Shown: one piece after another, positions 1 to 8,411 of the stretch | Layout of the letters: the number at the start of each line of letters is the position of its first letter | Position numbering within the stretch: position 1 is the first letter of the stretch | Program-made: the position numbers and the translations under genes | The notes under the pieces: generated by a model | What the model was told of the DNA's origin: nothing | The model's input: the letters and a program-made list of their open reading frames with translations, nothing else | The model's database searches: none | Assembly: GCF_002300165.1 (NCBI RefSeq) | Contig: NZ_MLCE01000019.1 | Span: 124,001-188,000 of the forward strand | Direction of reading: 5' to 3' | DNA length: 64,000 nucleotides | Origin: Streptomyces sp. Tue6028 | GTDB taxonomy: Bacteria; Actinomycetota; Actinomycetes; Streptomycetales; Streptomycetaceae

Positions 1-349
1 TCCAGCTCGCCGCGCTGTCCCGCAGCTGCTTGGCGAACTCCTCGGCCGTGGCCAGCGGGTGCACGGTGGTGACCGAGGCCCCGGCGCGCGTCGCCGCGTA
101 GAACGCCGTGGGGAAGGCGATGGTGTTGGGGCTGTGCAGGGCCAGCACGTCGCCCTTGCGGACGCCTGCCTCGGCGAACGCGGCGGCCAGCCGACGGTGG
201 AAGTGGTCGAGTTGGCCGTAGGTGAGCGTGGTGCCGTCGACGCCGTCGACGAGCGCGGGCGTGTCGCCGCGCTCGGCGGCCCCGCCGAGGACGGCCTCGT
301 GGATGGGTTGCTCGACGGCCGGGACGTCTGCGTACTCGCTGCGGAACAC
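1..349 (-). CDS. Acyl-CoA synthetase (4-coumarate:CoA ligase-like), 5' part only
   Basis: First 116 residues of an AMP-forming acyl-CoA ligase; the rest lies left of the window. The start is GTG, preceded at good spacing by a full AGGAGG Shine-Dalgarno, giving MFRSEYADVPAVEQPIHEAV. The N-terminus has the layout of the 4-coumarate:CoA ligase/luciferin group: a short lead-in, the 'LTYGQLDHFHRRLAAAF' helix region, the 'GVRKGDVLALHSPN' strand-turn and the 'VTTVHPLATAEEF' segment. The AMP-binding P-loop and catalytic Lys lie outside. It is the downstream-most visible gene of a minus-strand operon with an acyl-CoA dehydrogenase and a carboxylase, so it probably activates the free acid that the pathway degrades. 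The substrate cannot be told from this fragment. Confidence 0.85.
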   Translation of the reverse strand, partial: MFRSEYADVPAVEQPIHEAVLGGAAERGDTPALVDGVDGTTLTYGQLDHFHRRLAAAFAEAGVRKGDVLALHSPNTIAFPTAFYAATRAGASVTTVHPLATAEEFAKQLRDSAASW

Positions 350-377
350 GGTTCCTCCTAGAGCGGCTCGCCAGGTC

Positions 378-1538
378 CTAGTACGACTTGGGCAGACCCA
401 GGGTCTGGTGGGAGACGTAGTTGAGAATCATCTCCCTGCTCACCGGCGCGATACGAGACACGCGCGAGGCCGTAATCAGGGAGGCGAGGCCGAACTCACG
501 GGTGAGGCCGTTGCCGCCGAGCGTGTGCACGGCCTGGTCGACGGCCCGTACGCAGGCCTCACCGGCCGCGTACTTGGCCATGTTCGCCGCCTCCCCGGCC
601 GCCACGTCGTCCCCGCGGTCGTAGAGATAGGCCGCCTTCTGCATCATCAGGCGGGCCAGTTCGAGTTCGATGTGGGACTGCGCCAGGGGGTGCGCGATGG
701 CCTGGTGGGCGCCGATGGGCGCCTTCCAGACGGTGCGCTCGCGCGCGTACCCGACGGCCTTGGCGAGCGCGTACCGGCCCATGCCGATCGCGAACGCGGC
801 CGTCATCACCCGCTCGGGGTTGAGGCCGGCGAAGAGCTGGAGCAGGCCGGCGTCCTCGTCGCCGACGAGCGCGTCGGCGGGCAGCCGCACGTCGTCCAAG
901 GTCAGCTCGAACTGCTTCTCCGCGCCGTGCAGTTCCATGTCGATGGGACGGCGGCCGAAGCCCTCGGCGTCCCGCTCCACGATGAACAGGCAGGGCTTCA
1001 GGCTGCCCGTCCGCGCGTCCTCCGTGCGGCCCACGATGAGCGTCGCGTCGGCGATGTCGACGCCCGAGATGAACACCTTCCGGCCGGTCAGGACCCAGTC
1101 GGTGCCGTCCCGGCGGGCCGTGGTGGTGATCCGGTGCGAGTTGGAGCCCGCGTCGGGCTCGGTGATGCCGAAGGCCATCGTGCGGGTGCCGTCGGCGAGT
1201 CCGGGCAGCCACTGCCGCTTCTGCTCCTCGGTGCCGAACCGGGCGATGACGGTGCCGCAGATGGCGGGCGAGACGACCATCATCAGCAGGGGGCAGCCGG
1301 CGGCGCCCAGCTCCTCCAGGACGATGGAGAGTTCGGCTATGCCACCGCCTCCGCCGCCGTACTCCTCGGGCAGGTTCACGCCGAGGTAGCCGAGCTTGGC
1401 CGCCTCGGACCAGAGTTCGTCCGGGTGCCCTCCGTCGGCGACGACCTTGGCGAGGTAGTCGCGGCCGTAGCGCGCGCCCAGGGCGGCCACGGCGGAACGG
1501 AGTGCCTTGTGCTCTTCGGTCTCGACGGCGGAACTCAT
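378..1538 (-). CDS. Acyl-CoA dehydrogenase
   Basis: 386-residue FAD-dependent acyl-CoA dehydrogenase, the usual family length. It oxidises an acyl-CoA thioester to the 2,3-enoyl-CoA and passes electrons to ETF. Family marks seen: 'GITEPDAGSN' (flavin/substrate loop), 'VFISGVDIADATLIVGRT' in the beta domain, and a C-terminal helical domain with 'AVDQAVHTLGGNGLTREFGL'. I chose ATG 1538 over an in-frame ATG 36 nt upstream because AGGAGG sits directly before it. The gene lies between the carboxylase alpha subunit and the CoA ligase, as in leucine/isovalerate and acyclic-terpene catabolic clusters, where dehydrogenation precedes carboxylation. Substrate unknown; a branched or isoprenoid acyl-CoA is an inference from the neighbours. 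Confidence 0.9.
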   Translation of the reverse strand: MSSAVETEEHKALRSAVAALGARYGRDYLAKVVADGGHPDELWSEAAKLGYLGVNLPEEYGGGGGGIAELSIVLEELGAAGCPLLMMVVSPAICGTVIARFGTEEQKRQWLPGLADGTRTMAFGITEPDAGSNSHRITTTARRDGTDWVLTGRKVFISGVDIADATLIVGRTEDARTGSLKPCLFIVERDAEGFGRRPIDMELHGAEKQFELTLDDVRLPADALVGDEDAGLLQLFAGLNPERVMTAAFAIGMGRYALAKAVGYARERTVWKAPIGAHQAIAHPLAQSHIELELARLMMQKAAYLYDRGDDVAAGEAANMAKYAAGEACVRAVDQAVHTLGGNGLTREFGLASLITASRVSRIAPVSREMILNYVSHQTLGLPKSY

Positions 1539-1638
1539 GGAGCCTCCTGAAGACGGAAAGTACGGCTGGTTCATGACGGGTTCGCGCGGTCCGGCCGGGT
1601 CGCGCGCGGTGCGGCGGCGCGGGCCGCCGACCGGGGCG

Positions 1639-3498
1639 TTACGGAGTGTCGTCCTGCGGGGCCGGCTGCACGACCGCGAGCAGCGCGCCCACCTCGACCT
1701 GCAGGCCGGGGGCCGCGTGCAGGTCCGTGAGCGTGCCCGCGGCCGGCGCGGAGATCTTGTGCTCCATCTTCATCGCCTCCAGCCACAGCAGCGGTTCGCC
1801 CGCCCGTACGAAGGCGCCGACGGCCAGGCCCTGGGCGACGCGTACGACGGTTCCGGGCATGGGCGCGAGCAGTGAGCCCGGGTCCTGCTGGGCGGTGGGA
1901 TCGCCGAAGCGCGGCAGCGCGGTCAGCGCGGTGGCGTTCACGAAGACCTGGTCGCCGTGGCGCGCGATCGCGAAGTCGCGCCGCACACCGTCGACTTCGA
2001 GGACGACGAGAGAGTCGTCGGCGCGCACCACGCGTACCCCGTCGGCCGCGAGGCCCTCGCGGGTGTGGCGGTAGCGCGCCTCGTGCTCGGTTCCGGCCAT
2101 CAGGTAGCGCTTGACCTGCGGCTGCGAGGCCACGTTGCGCCAGCCGCCGAACCGGGACCGGCCGTGCGCGTCGGCGAGGGCCGCTGCGAGCGGCGCGTAC
2201 GGGTCGGGGGCGGGCTCGGTCAGCTCGTCCAGGTGACGGTCGTAGAACCCGGTGTCCATGCGGGCCCCGGCGAACTCCGGGTGCCGCAGGGAGCGGACGA
2301 GGAGATCCAGGTTGGTGACCGGGCCGTGCACGGTCGCCCGCTCCAGGGCGCCCGCCAGTTTCCGCACGGCCTCGGCGCGCGTGGGGGCGTGGGCGACCGC
2401 CTTGGCGAGCATCGGGTCGTAGTGGATGCCGATCTCGGCGCCGTCGGCGTATCCGGTGTCCAGGCGGATGCCGTCCGGGACGGCGAGGCGGTGCAGGACC
2501 CCGGTCTGCGGAGCCCAGGAGCGTGCCGGGTCCTCCGCGTACAGGCGGGCCTCGACCGCGTGTCCCCGCGCCCGGGGCGGCTCGTCCTCCAGGGCGCCGC
2601 CCTCGGCGACCCGGATCTGCAGCGCCACCAGGTCGATGCCGAACACGGCCTCCGTCACCGGGTGTTCCACCTGCAGGCGGGTGTTCATCTCCAGGAAGTA
2701 CGCCCGGCCGTCCGCGACCAGGAACTCGACCGTCCCGGCGCCCACGTAGTCGACGGCGCGGGCGGCGCGCACGGCCGAGGCGTGCAGCTCGGCCACGAGC
2801 TCGTCGCCCAGGCCCGGCGCCGGCGCCTCCTCGACGACCTTCTGGTGACGGCGCTGGAGGGAGCAGTCGCGGGTGCCGAGCGCCCAGACCGTGCCGTGCG
2901 TGTCGGCGAGGACCTGCACCTCGACGTGCCGTCCGCCTTCCACGTACGGCTCGACGAAGACCTCGCCGTCGCCGAACGCGCTCAGTGCCTCGGCGCGTGC
3001 CGCCGCGAGCTCCGCGTCCAGGTCGGCCAGGTCCCGCACGATCCGCATGCCGCGTCCGCCGCCGCCCGCGGCGGCCTTCACCAGCACGGGCAGGTCGCCG
3101 TCCGTCACCGACGTGAGGGGTTCGATGCCCATCAGCTGCTTGGCGCGGGTCTTGGAGGCCATCGCCTCGATCGCCTCGGGCGGCGGCCCGATCCACACGA
3201 GGCCGGCGTCGAGGACGGCGCGCGCGAAGTCGGCGTTCTCGGAGAGGAAGCCGTAGCCGGGGTGCACGGCGTCCGCGCCCGCGTTCAGCGCCGCCTTCAC
3301 GATCAGGTCGGCGCGCAGATACGTCTCCGCCGGGGCGGCGCCCGGCAGCCGCACCGCCGCGTCCGCCATGCGTGTGTGCAGGGCGTTCTCGTCGGCGTCG
3401 GAGTACACGGCGACGGTCCGGATCCCGAGTTCGCCGCAGGTGCGGAAGACGCGGCAGGCGATCTCGCCCCGGTTGGCGACAAGGACTGAGCTGATCAC
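1639..3498 (-). CDS. Acyl-CoA carboxylase alpha subunit (biotin carboxylase + BCCP)
   Basis: 619-residue fused biotin carboxylase/biotin carrier subunit. It carboxylates its own biotin with ATP and bicarbonate and passes the carboxyl group to the adjacent beta subunit. Order: biotin-carboxylase N domain starting 'VLVANRGEIACRVFRTC', ATP-grasp with the glycine loop 'AAGGGGRGMR' and the 'EMNTRLQVEHPVTE' active-site strand, a linker, then a C-terminal biotinyl domain with 'LEAMKMEHK', in which the biotin Lys is about residue 577. Start is GTG 3498 with an upstream GAGG, 10 nt after the beta-subunit stop, implying cotranslation. Length and layout fit methylcrotonyl-, geranyl- or propionyl-CoA carboxylase alpha subunits. 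The AtuA neighbour favours a branched or isoprenoid substrate over housekeeping propionyl-CoA, but this is not proven. Confidence 0.92.
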   Translation of the reverse strand: MISSVLVANRGEIACRVFRTCGELGIRTVAVYSDADENALHTRMADAAVRLPGAAPAETYLRADLIVKAALNAGADAVHPGYGFLSENADFARAVLDAGLVWIGPPPEAIEAMASKTRAKQLMGIEPLTSVTDGDLPVLVKAAAGGGGRGMRIVRDLADLDAELAAARAEALSAFGDGEVFVEPYVEGGRHVEVQVLADTHGTVWALGTRDCSLQRRHQKVVEEAPAPGLGDELVAELHASAVRAARAVDYVGAGTVEFLVADGRAYFLEMNTRLQVEHPVTEAVFGIDLVALQIRVAEGGALEDEPPRARGHAVEARLYAEDPARSWAPQTGVLHRLAVPDGIRLDTGYADGAEIGIHYDPMLAKAVAHAPTRAEAVRKLAGALERATVHGPVTNLDLLVRSLRHPEFAGARMDTGFYDRHLDELTEPAPDPYAPLAAALADAHGRSRFGGWRNVASQPQVKRYLMAGTEHEARYRHTREGLAADGVRVVRADDSLVVLEVDGVRRDFAIARHGDQVFVNATALTALPRFGDPTAQQDPGSLLAPMPGTVVRVAQGLAVGAFVRAGEPLLWLEAMKMEHKISAPAAGTLTDLHAAPGLQVEVGALLAVVQPAPQDDTP

Positions 3499-3508
3499 TG
3501 GAGGGACC

Positions 3509-5107
3509 TCACATCCGGAAGACGCCGAAGCCACCGCGCACGCCCTCGTAGGGCGCCGTGTGGATCGCGGACAGGCACATGCCGAGGACGGTGCGGGTGT
3601 CGCGCGGGTCGATGACCCCGTCGTCGTACAGCCGGCCGGACAGGAACATCGGCAGCGACTCGGACTCGATCTGCTGCTCCACCATGGCACGCAGCGCGGC
3701 GTCGGCCTCGTCGTCGTAGGGCCGTCCCTTGGCCGCGGCCGACTGCCGGGCGACGATGGACAGGACGCCCGCGAGCTGCTGCGGGCCCATGACCGCCGAC
3801 TTGGCGCTCGGCCAGGCGAACAGGAAGCGCGGGTCGTAGGCGCGCCCGCACATGCCGTAGTGCCCGGCTCCGTACGACGCCCCCATGAGCACCGACAGGT
3901 GCGGGACCCGGGAGTTGCTCACCGCGTTGATCATCATGGCGCCGTGCTTGATGATGCCGCCCTGCTCGTACTCCTTGCCGACCATGTAGCCGGTGGTGTT
4001 GTGCAGGAACAGCAGCGGGATGTCCCGCTGGTTGGCGAGCTGGATGAACTGGGCGGCCTTCTGGGACTCGGCGCTGAAGAGCACACCCTGGGCGTTGGCG
4101 AGGATGCCGACGGGGTACCCGTGCAGGGCGGCCCAGCCGGTCGTCAGGCTGGTCCCGTAGCGGGGCTTGAACTCGTCGAAGTCCGAGCCGTCGACGATCC
4201 GGGCGATCACCTCGCGCGGGTCGAAGGGGTGCTTGAGGTCGCCGGGCACGATCCCGAGCAGTTCGTCCTCGTCGTACTTGGGCGGGGCGGCCGGGCCCGG
4301 ATCGCCGTACGCCTTGCGGTGGTTGAGACGGGCGACCACGCGCCGGGCCTGCCGCAGCGCGTCCTCCTCGTCGACGGCGAAGTAGTCCGCGAGTCCCGAC
4401 ACGCGCGCGTGCATCTCGGCGCCGCCCAGGGACTCGTCGTCGCTCTCCTCGCCCGTGGCCATCTTCACCAGCGGCGGCCCGCCGAGGAAGACCTTGGCCC
4501 GCTCCTTGACCATGATCACGTGGTCGGACATGCCGGGGACGTACGCCCCGCCCGCGGTGGAGTTCCCGAAGACGACCGCCACGGTGGGGATCCCCGCCGC
4601 CGACAGCCGGGTGAGGTCGCGGAAGATCGCGCCCCCGGGGATGAAGATCTCCTTCTGCGAGGGCAGATCGGCGCCGCCCGACTCGACGAGGCTGATGCAG
4701 GGCAGCCGGTTGGCGAGCGCGATGTCGTTGGCCCGCAGGGCCTTCTTCAGGCTCCACGGGTTGCTGGCGCCGCCGCGCACGGTCGGGTCGTTCGCCGTGA
4801 TCAGGCATTCGACCCCCTCGACCACGCCGATGCCGGTGACGAGGGAGGCGCCGACCGTGTACTCGCTGCCCCAGGCCGCCAGCGGCGACAGCTCCAGGAA
4901 GGGCGTGTCCGGGTCCAGCAGCAGTTCGATGCGTTCGCGTGCGAGCAGCTTGCCGCGCGCGCGGTGCCGGGCGACGTACTTCTCGCCCCCGCCCGCGAGG
5001 GCCTTGGCGTGCTCGCCCTCCAGTTCGGCGAGCTTGGCGGCCATCGTCTCGCGGTGGGCCGCGTACTCGGGGCTCTTGGTGTCGAGCGCGGTGGGAAGGA
5101 CGGTCAC
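3509..5107 (-). CDS. Acyl-CoA carboxylase beta subunit (carboxyltransferase)
   Basis: 532-residue carboxyltransferase of the methylcrotonyl/geranyl/propionyl-CoA carboxylase beta family. It moves CO2 from carboxybiotin to the alpha or gamma carbon of the acyl-CoA. Visible features: two crotonase-like halves, the 'NDPTVRGGASNPWSLKK' segment, 'LVESGGADLPSQ' typical of MCC-type beta subunits, the oxyanion-hole glycines in 'FGNSTAGGAYVPGMSD', and the C-terminal 'MGASYGAGHYGMCGRAYDPRFLF' block. Start is GTG 5107, sharing a GTGA overlap with the upstream AtuA stop and preceded by a purine-rich site. The MCC-like motifs suggest a methylcrotonyl- or geranyl-CoA-type substrate. No separate epsilon subunit is seen here. 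Confidence 0.92.
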   Translation of the reverse strand: MTVLPTALDTKSPEYAAHRETMAAKLAELEGEHAKALAGGGEKYVARHRARGKLLARERIELLLDPDTPFLELSPLAAWGSEYTVGASLVTGIGVVEGVECLITANDPTVRGGASNPWSLKKALRANDIALANRLPCISLVESGGADLPSQKEIFIPGGAIFRDLTRLSAAGIPTVAVVFGNSTAGGAYVPGMSDHVIMVKERAKVFLGGPPLVKMATGEESDDESLGGAEMHARVSGLADYFAVDEEDALRQARRVVARLNHRKAYGDPGPAAPPKYDEDELLGIVPGDLKHPFDPREVIARIVDGSDFDEFKPRYGTSLTTGWAALHGYPVGILANAQGVLFSAESQKAAQFIQLANQRDIPLLFLHNTTGYMVGKEYEQGGIIKHGAMMINAVSNSRVPHLSVLMGASYGAGHYGMCGRAYDPRFLFAWPSAKSAVMGPQQLAGVLSIVARQSAAAKGRPYDDEADAALRAMVEQQIESESLPMFLSGRLYDDGVIDPRDTRTVLGMCLSAIHTAPYEGVRGGFGVFRM

Positions 5108-6792
5108 AGGAGGCTCTCCGGAATGTCCAGGTGGCGGGAGCGGAGCCATTCGCCCAGGGCCTTGGCCTGGGGGTCGAAGCGGGCCTGGGAGGCGACGCCC
5201 TCGCCGAGGATCCCCTCGACGACGAAGTTGAGGGCGCGCAGGTTGGGCAGGACGTGCCGGACGACGGTCAGCGGGGCGCTCTCGGGCATCAGCTCCCGGA
5301 ACCGGTCGGCCGTCAGCTCGTGGGCCAGCCAGCGCCAGGCGTCGTCCGTGCGCGCCCACACGCCCACGTTGGCGTTGCCGCCCTTGTCCCCGCTGCGGGC
5401 GCCGACGACCCGGCCGAGCGGTGCGCGGCGCGTCGGCCCCGGCGGCAGGGGGTCGGGCAGGACGGGGTCCGGGACGTCGTCGAGGACGCGGGTGTCCGGC
5501 GCCCCGGGCACCGGGATCCTGCGTCCGTCGTCCAGGACGGCCGTGTGGGCGACGGCCTCCTGGGGGACGTGCACGGCCTCGAAGACGCCGTAGGGCGCGC
5601 CCTTGCCGGGGGGTGCCACCACGTGGAAGCCGGGGTAGCTGGCGAGCGCCAGCTCGATGGCCGCGCCGCTCAGCGCGCGCCCGACGGTCTGCTGGTCGGG
5701 GTCCCGCACGACGAGCCGCAGCAGCGCGCTCGCCGTCTCCTCGGTGTCCGCGTCGGACCGGTCGGTGCGGGCCAGTTCCCACCGCACCTGGGCGGGCGGC
5801 GACTTGGCGAGCGCGTCCGTCATCTGCTCGCGGACGAGCGCGGCCTTGTCCTCGACGTCGAGTCCGGTGAGGACGAAGACGACCTCGTTGCGGAAGCCGC
5901 CGAGCTTGTTGAGGCCGACCTTGAGGGACGGTGGCGGCGCCTCGCCGCGCACACCCTCGATCCGTACGCGGTCGGGGCCTTCCTGGCCGAGCCGTACGGT
6001 GTCCAGTCGCGCCGTGACGTCGGGTCCCGCGTACCGGGCGCCGCCCGTCTCGTAGAGCAGTTGCGCGGTGACCGTGCCGACGTCGACGAAGCCGCCGGTG
6101 CCGTCGTGCTTGGTGATGACGCAGCTGCCGTCCTCGTGGAGTTCCGCCAGCGGGAAGCCGGGCCGGCGCACGTCGCCGTCCCGGAAGAACGCGTAGTTGC
6201 CGCCGGTGGCCTGGGTCCCGCACTCCAGCACGTGACCGGCGACGACGGCGCCCGCGAGCCGGTCGTGGTCGGTGGGCGCCCACCCGAAGTGGGCGGCGGC
6301 GGGCCCGGTGACCAGGGCCGCGTCGGTCACCCGCCCGGTGACCACGACGTCCGCGCCCTCCCGCAGGCAGGCGGTGATGCCGAAGCCGCCGAGGTAGGCG
6401 TGCGCGGCCAGACTGCCGGGGTGTTCCGCGGTGAGGTCGTCACCCTCGACGTGGGCGACGCGCACCGGGATGCCGAGCCGTTCCGCCAGCTTCCGCACGG
6501 CGTCGGCGAGTCCGGCGGGGTTGAGTCCCCCGGCGTTGGTGACGATGCGCACGCCGCGCTCATGGGCGAGGCCGAGGCAGTCCTCCAACTGCCGCAGGAA
6601 CGTGCGGGCATAGCCGGCGGCCGGGTCCTTGAGGCGGTCCCTGCCCAGGATGAGCATGGTCAGCTCGGCGAGGTAGTCGCCGGTCAGGACGTCCAGTTCG
6701 CCGCCGGTGAGCATCTCGCGCACGGCGCCGAAGCGGTCGCCGTAGAAGCCGGAGGCGTTGCCGATGCGGAGCGGGGCTGCCGGGGCGCTCAC
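5104..6792 (-). CDS. AtuA family protein (acyclic terpene utilization, DUF1446)
   Basis: 562-residue cytosolic protein of the AtuA/DUF1446 family. In Pseudomonas, AtuA is needed for growth on citronellol/geraniol, but its reaction is not established. The N-terminal segment 'LRIGNASGFYGDR' and the 'IVTNAGGLNPAGLADAVRKL' block are family signatures. The C-terminal third (about residues 450-562, with 'RSGDKGGNANVGVWAR') matches the extra domain found as a separate small protein in some genomes and fused here. Start GTG 6792 forms a GTGA overlap with the preceding gene; the end overlaps the carboxylase beta start by 4 nt. The gene is thus coupled on both sides and should be made in step with the carboxylase. 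Confidence 0.88.
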   Translation of the reverse strand: MSAPAAPLRIGNASGFYGDRFGAVREMLTGGELDVLTGDYLAELTMLILGRDRLKDPAAGYARTFLRQLEDCLGLAHERGVRIVTNAGGLNPAGLADAVRKLAERLGIPVRVAHVEGDDLTAEHPGSLAAHAYLGGFGITACLREGADVVVTGRVTDAALVTGPAAAHFGWAPTDHDRLAGAVVAGHVLECGTQATGGNYAFFRDGDVRRPGFPLAELHEDGSCVITKHDGTGGFVDVGTVTAQLLYETGGARYAGPDVTARLDTVRLGQEGPDRVRIEGVRGEAPPPSLKVGLNKLGGFRNEVVFVLTGLDVEDKAALVREQMTDALAKSPPAQVRWELARTDRSDADTEETASALLRLVVRDPDQQTVGRALSGAAIELALASYPGFHVVAPPGKGAPYGVFEAVHVPQEAVAHTAVLDDGRRIPVPGAPDTRVLDDVPDPVLPDPLPPGPTRRAPLGRVVGARSGDKGGNANVGVWARTDDAWRWLAHELTADRFRELMPESAPLTVVRHVLPNLRALNFVVEGILGEGVASQARFDPQAKALGEWLRSRHLDIPESLL

Positions 6793-7583
6793 CGGGACGT
6801 CTCCCGCGGCGCGCGGCCGGTGCCGGGCGGGCCCGCGAAGGCCTGGGCGATGTCGAGCCAGCGGTCGGCGTCGGTGCCGTCGGCGCGCACGGCGAGGTCG
6901 GCGCGGTGGGCGCGCTGGGTGACCAGGAGGCAGAAGTCGAGCGCGGGACCGGTGACGCGCTGGGCCGCGTCCTCGGGGCCGTAGGTCCACAAGGCGCCGG
7001 AGGGAGCGGTGACTTCCACCCGGAACTCCTCGGCGGGTGCGGGGAGTCCGTGGGCGCCGAACGCGAAGTTCCGTGCCCGGACGCCGATGCGGACCACGTG
7101 CCGCAGCCGGTCGGTGGGGGCGCGGACCACGCCGAGCGCGTCGGCGACGTCCTGGCCGTGGGCCCAGGTCTCCATGAGCCGCCCGGTGGCCATGGAGGCG
7201 GTGGACATGGGCGGCCCGTACCAGGGGAAGCGGGCGCCGGCCGGGGCCTCGCGCAGGGCGCGGTCGAGCGCGGTCCGCCCGTCCCGCCACCGTGCGAGCA
7301 GGTCGGCGGGCGCGAGCCGGGCGCCGTCCTCGGCCCCCTGGTCCACGAACGAGTCGGGGGCCGCGAGCGCCTTCTCGACCAGGGCGTGGAAGGCGTCCGC
7401 GTCCGTGACGGCGAGCAGTGCGGAGTGGTCGGTCCAGGCGAGGTGGGCGATCTGGTGGGCGACGGTCCACCCTGCGGCGGGCGTGTCGAGCGCCCACCGG
7501 TCCGCTTCCAACTCCCCGACCAGCCGGTCGAGTTCCTCGCTCTCCTGCTGCAGATCGTCGATCACTGACGACGCGTCGGACAC
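6789..7583 (-). CDS. TIGR03084 family protein (DinB-like metal-binding fold)
   Basis: 264-residue protein of the DinB/maleylpyruvate-isomerase-like four-helix superfamily, recognised as TIGR03084. It has an N-terminal helical bundle with 'AAGWTVAHQIAHLAWTD', where the His residues are candidate metal ligands, and 'METWAHGQDVADALG', supplying a second His, then a smaller C-terminal domain with 'GPEDAAQRVTGPALDFCLLVTQR'. Members of this fold often use mycothiol or bind a metal; the reaction here is unknown. It is the promoter-proximal gene of the operon and is coupled by GTGA to atuA. Start is GTG 7583 behind GAGGGAG. The pairing with AtuA and a carboxylase suggests a role in the same acyl-CoA pathway. 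Confidence 0.85.
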   Translation of the reverse strand: MSDASSVIDDLQQESEELDRLVGELEADRWALDTPAAGWTVAHQIAHLAWTDHSALLAVTDADAFHALVEKALAAPDSFVDQGAEDGARLAPADLLARWRDGRTALDRALREAPAGARFPWYGPPMSTASMATGRLMETWAHGQDVADALGVVRAPTDRLRHVVRIGVRARNFAFGAHGLPAPAEEFRVEVTAPSGALWTYGPEDAAQRVTGPALDFCLLVTQRAHRADLAVRADGTDADRWLDIAQAFAGPPGTGRAPRETSR

Positions 7584-7645
7584 GATGCGCTCCCTCGGGG
7601 CACGACGTTGTGTGCCCCGGAGCATGTCAGCGACCACAGAAACAA

Positions 7646-7659
7646 GCAAGCATGCTTGC
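7646..7659. promoter_or_regulatory. 14-bp palindrome, candidate TetR-type operator of the carboxylase operon
   Basis: Perfect palindrome GCAAGCATGCTTGC, 63 nt upstream of the first gene of the minus-strand acyl-CoA carboxylase operon, in an unusually AT-rich patch (TTAATTC next to it). Size and symmetry fit a TetR/AcrR-family site. No regulator gene lies beside it in the window, so the cognate protein is probably left of position 1 or elsewhere. Confidence 0.55.
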
Positions 7660-7764
7660 ATTAATTCTCGTGGCCACGGCGGGCGGACGGCCGGAGGCGC
7701 GCGGGAATCCGGTACGAAGCGGGGAGTTTGTCGTGGTCAGGTCACCCGGATAGGCTCTGCCGCC

Positions 7765-8394
7765 ATGCTTCCCGCCCCCTCCCGTCCCGGTCCCGACGCC
7801 ACCGTCCACCGCTTCGGCATGCGGCGGCTGCGGACCGGACTGCCCGGCACGCTGATCGCCCTGTGCCTCGCCCCGCTCCCCCTGGCCCTCACCGCGGCGC
7901 AGGACGGGGCGGGCGCCGGGCGGTGGGCCTTCGCCGTGGTGTGGCTGCTGTTCTGGGGCGGACTGGGGGCACTGATGTCCTACGCGCTGTGGGCGGGGCG
8001 CCGGACCCTGCTCGCCTTCGACGCGTACGGCGTGTGGTGGTGGCACAGCCCCGAGCGGTACGCGGCGGTGCCGTGGCAGTCGCTCGCCGGCGTCGGCCTC
8101 CACTGGGCGCACAAGGGCAGCGCCAGGGCGGGCCGGAAGGTCATGAGCCTCGAACTGTGCCCGTACGGCGACGTCGACGCCGACGACCCCGTGCTCCGGC
8201 CGCTCGTCGTGCGCGACGAGCCGCTGCGCCCCGGACTGCCCGAGCGCCGCTACCGGATCGGGATCCCGACGTACTCCGGCCGCCGCTGGGGACGCGAACT
8301 GGCCGCGTCGGCCCATGCGCGGGCGCCGCACCTGTGGTTCGGCGAGCACGAGCGGCCGTACGGCCGTCCCGCTCCGGTGCAGCGCACCAGCTGA
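7765..8394 (+). CDS. Conserved hypothetical membrane protein, two TM segments
   Basis: 209 residues, function not recognised. Two hydrophobic helices lie near residues 27-47 ('GTLIALCLAPLPLALTAA') and 53-75 ('WAFAVVWLLFWGGLGALMSY'). A cytoplasmic C-terminal domain rich in Trp/Arg follows ('AYGVWWWHSPERYAAVPWQS') and resembles PH-like domains that follow a TM pair in other actinobacterial proteins; that resemblance is only an impression. A TAGGCT hexamer 9 nt upstream of ATG 7765 looks like a -10 for a leaderless or near-leaderless transcript. The gene diverges from the carboxylase operon and shares its intergenic region. Confidence 0.7.
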   Translation: MLPAPSRPGPDATVHRFGMRRLRTGLPGTLIALCLAPLPLALTAAQDGAGAGRWAFAVVWLLFWGGLGALMSYALWAGRRTLLAFDAYGVWWWHSPERYAAVPWQSLAGVGLHWAHKGSARAGRKVMSLELCPYGDVDADDPVLRPLVVRDEPLRPGLPERRYRIGIPTYSGRRWGRELAASAHARAPHLWFGEHERPYGRPAPVQRTS

Positions 8395-8411
8395 ACCGGC
8401 GCGCGGGGCGC

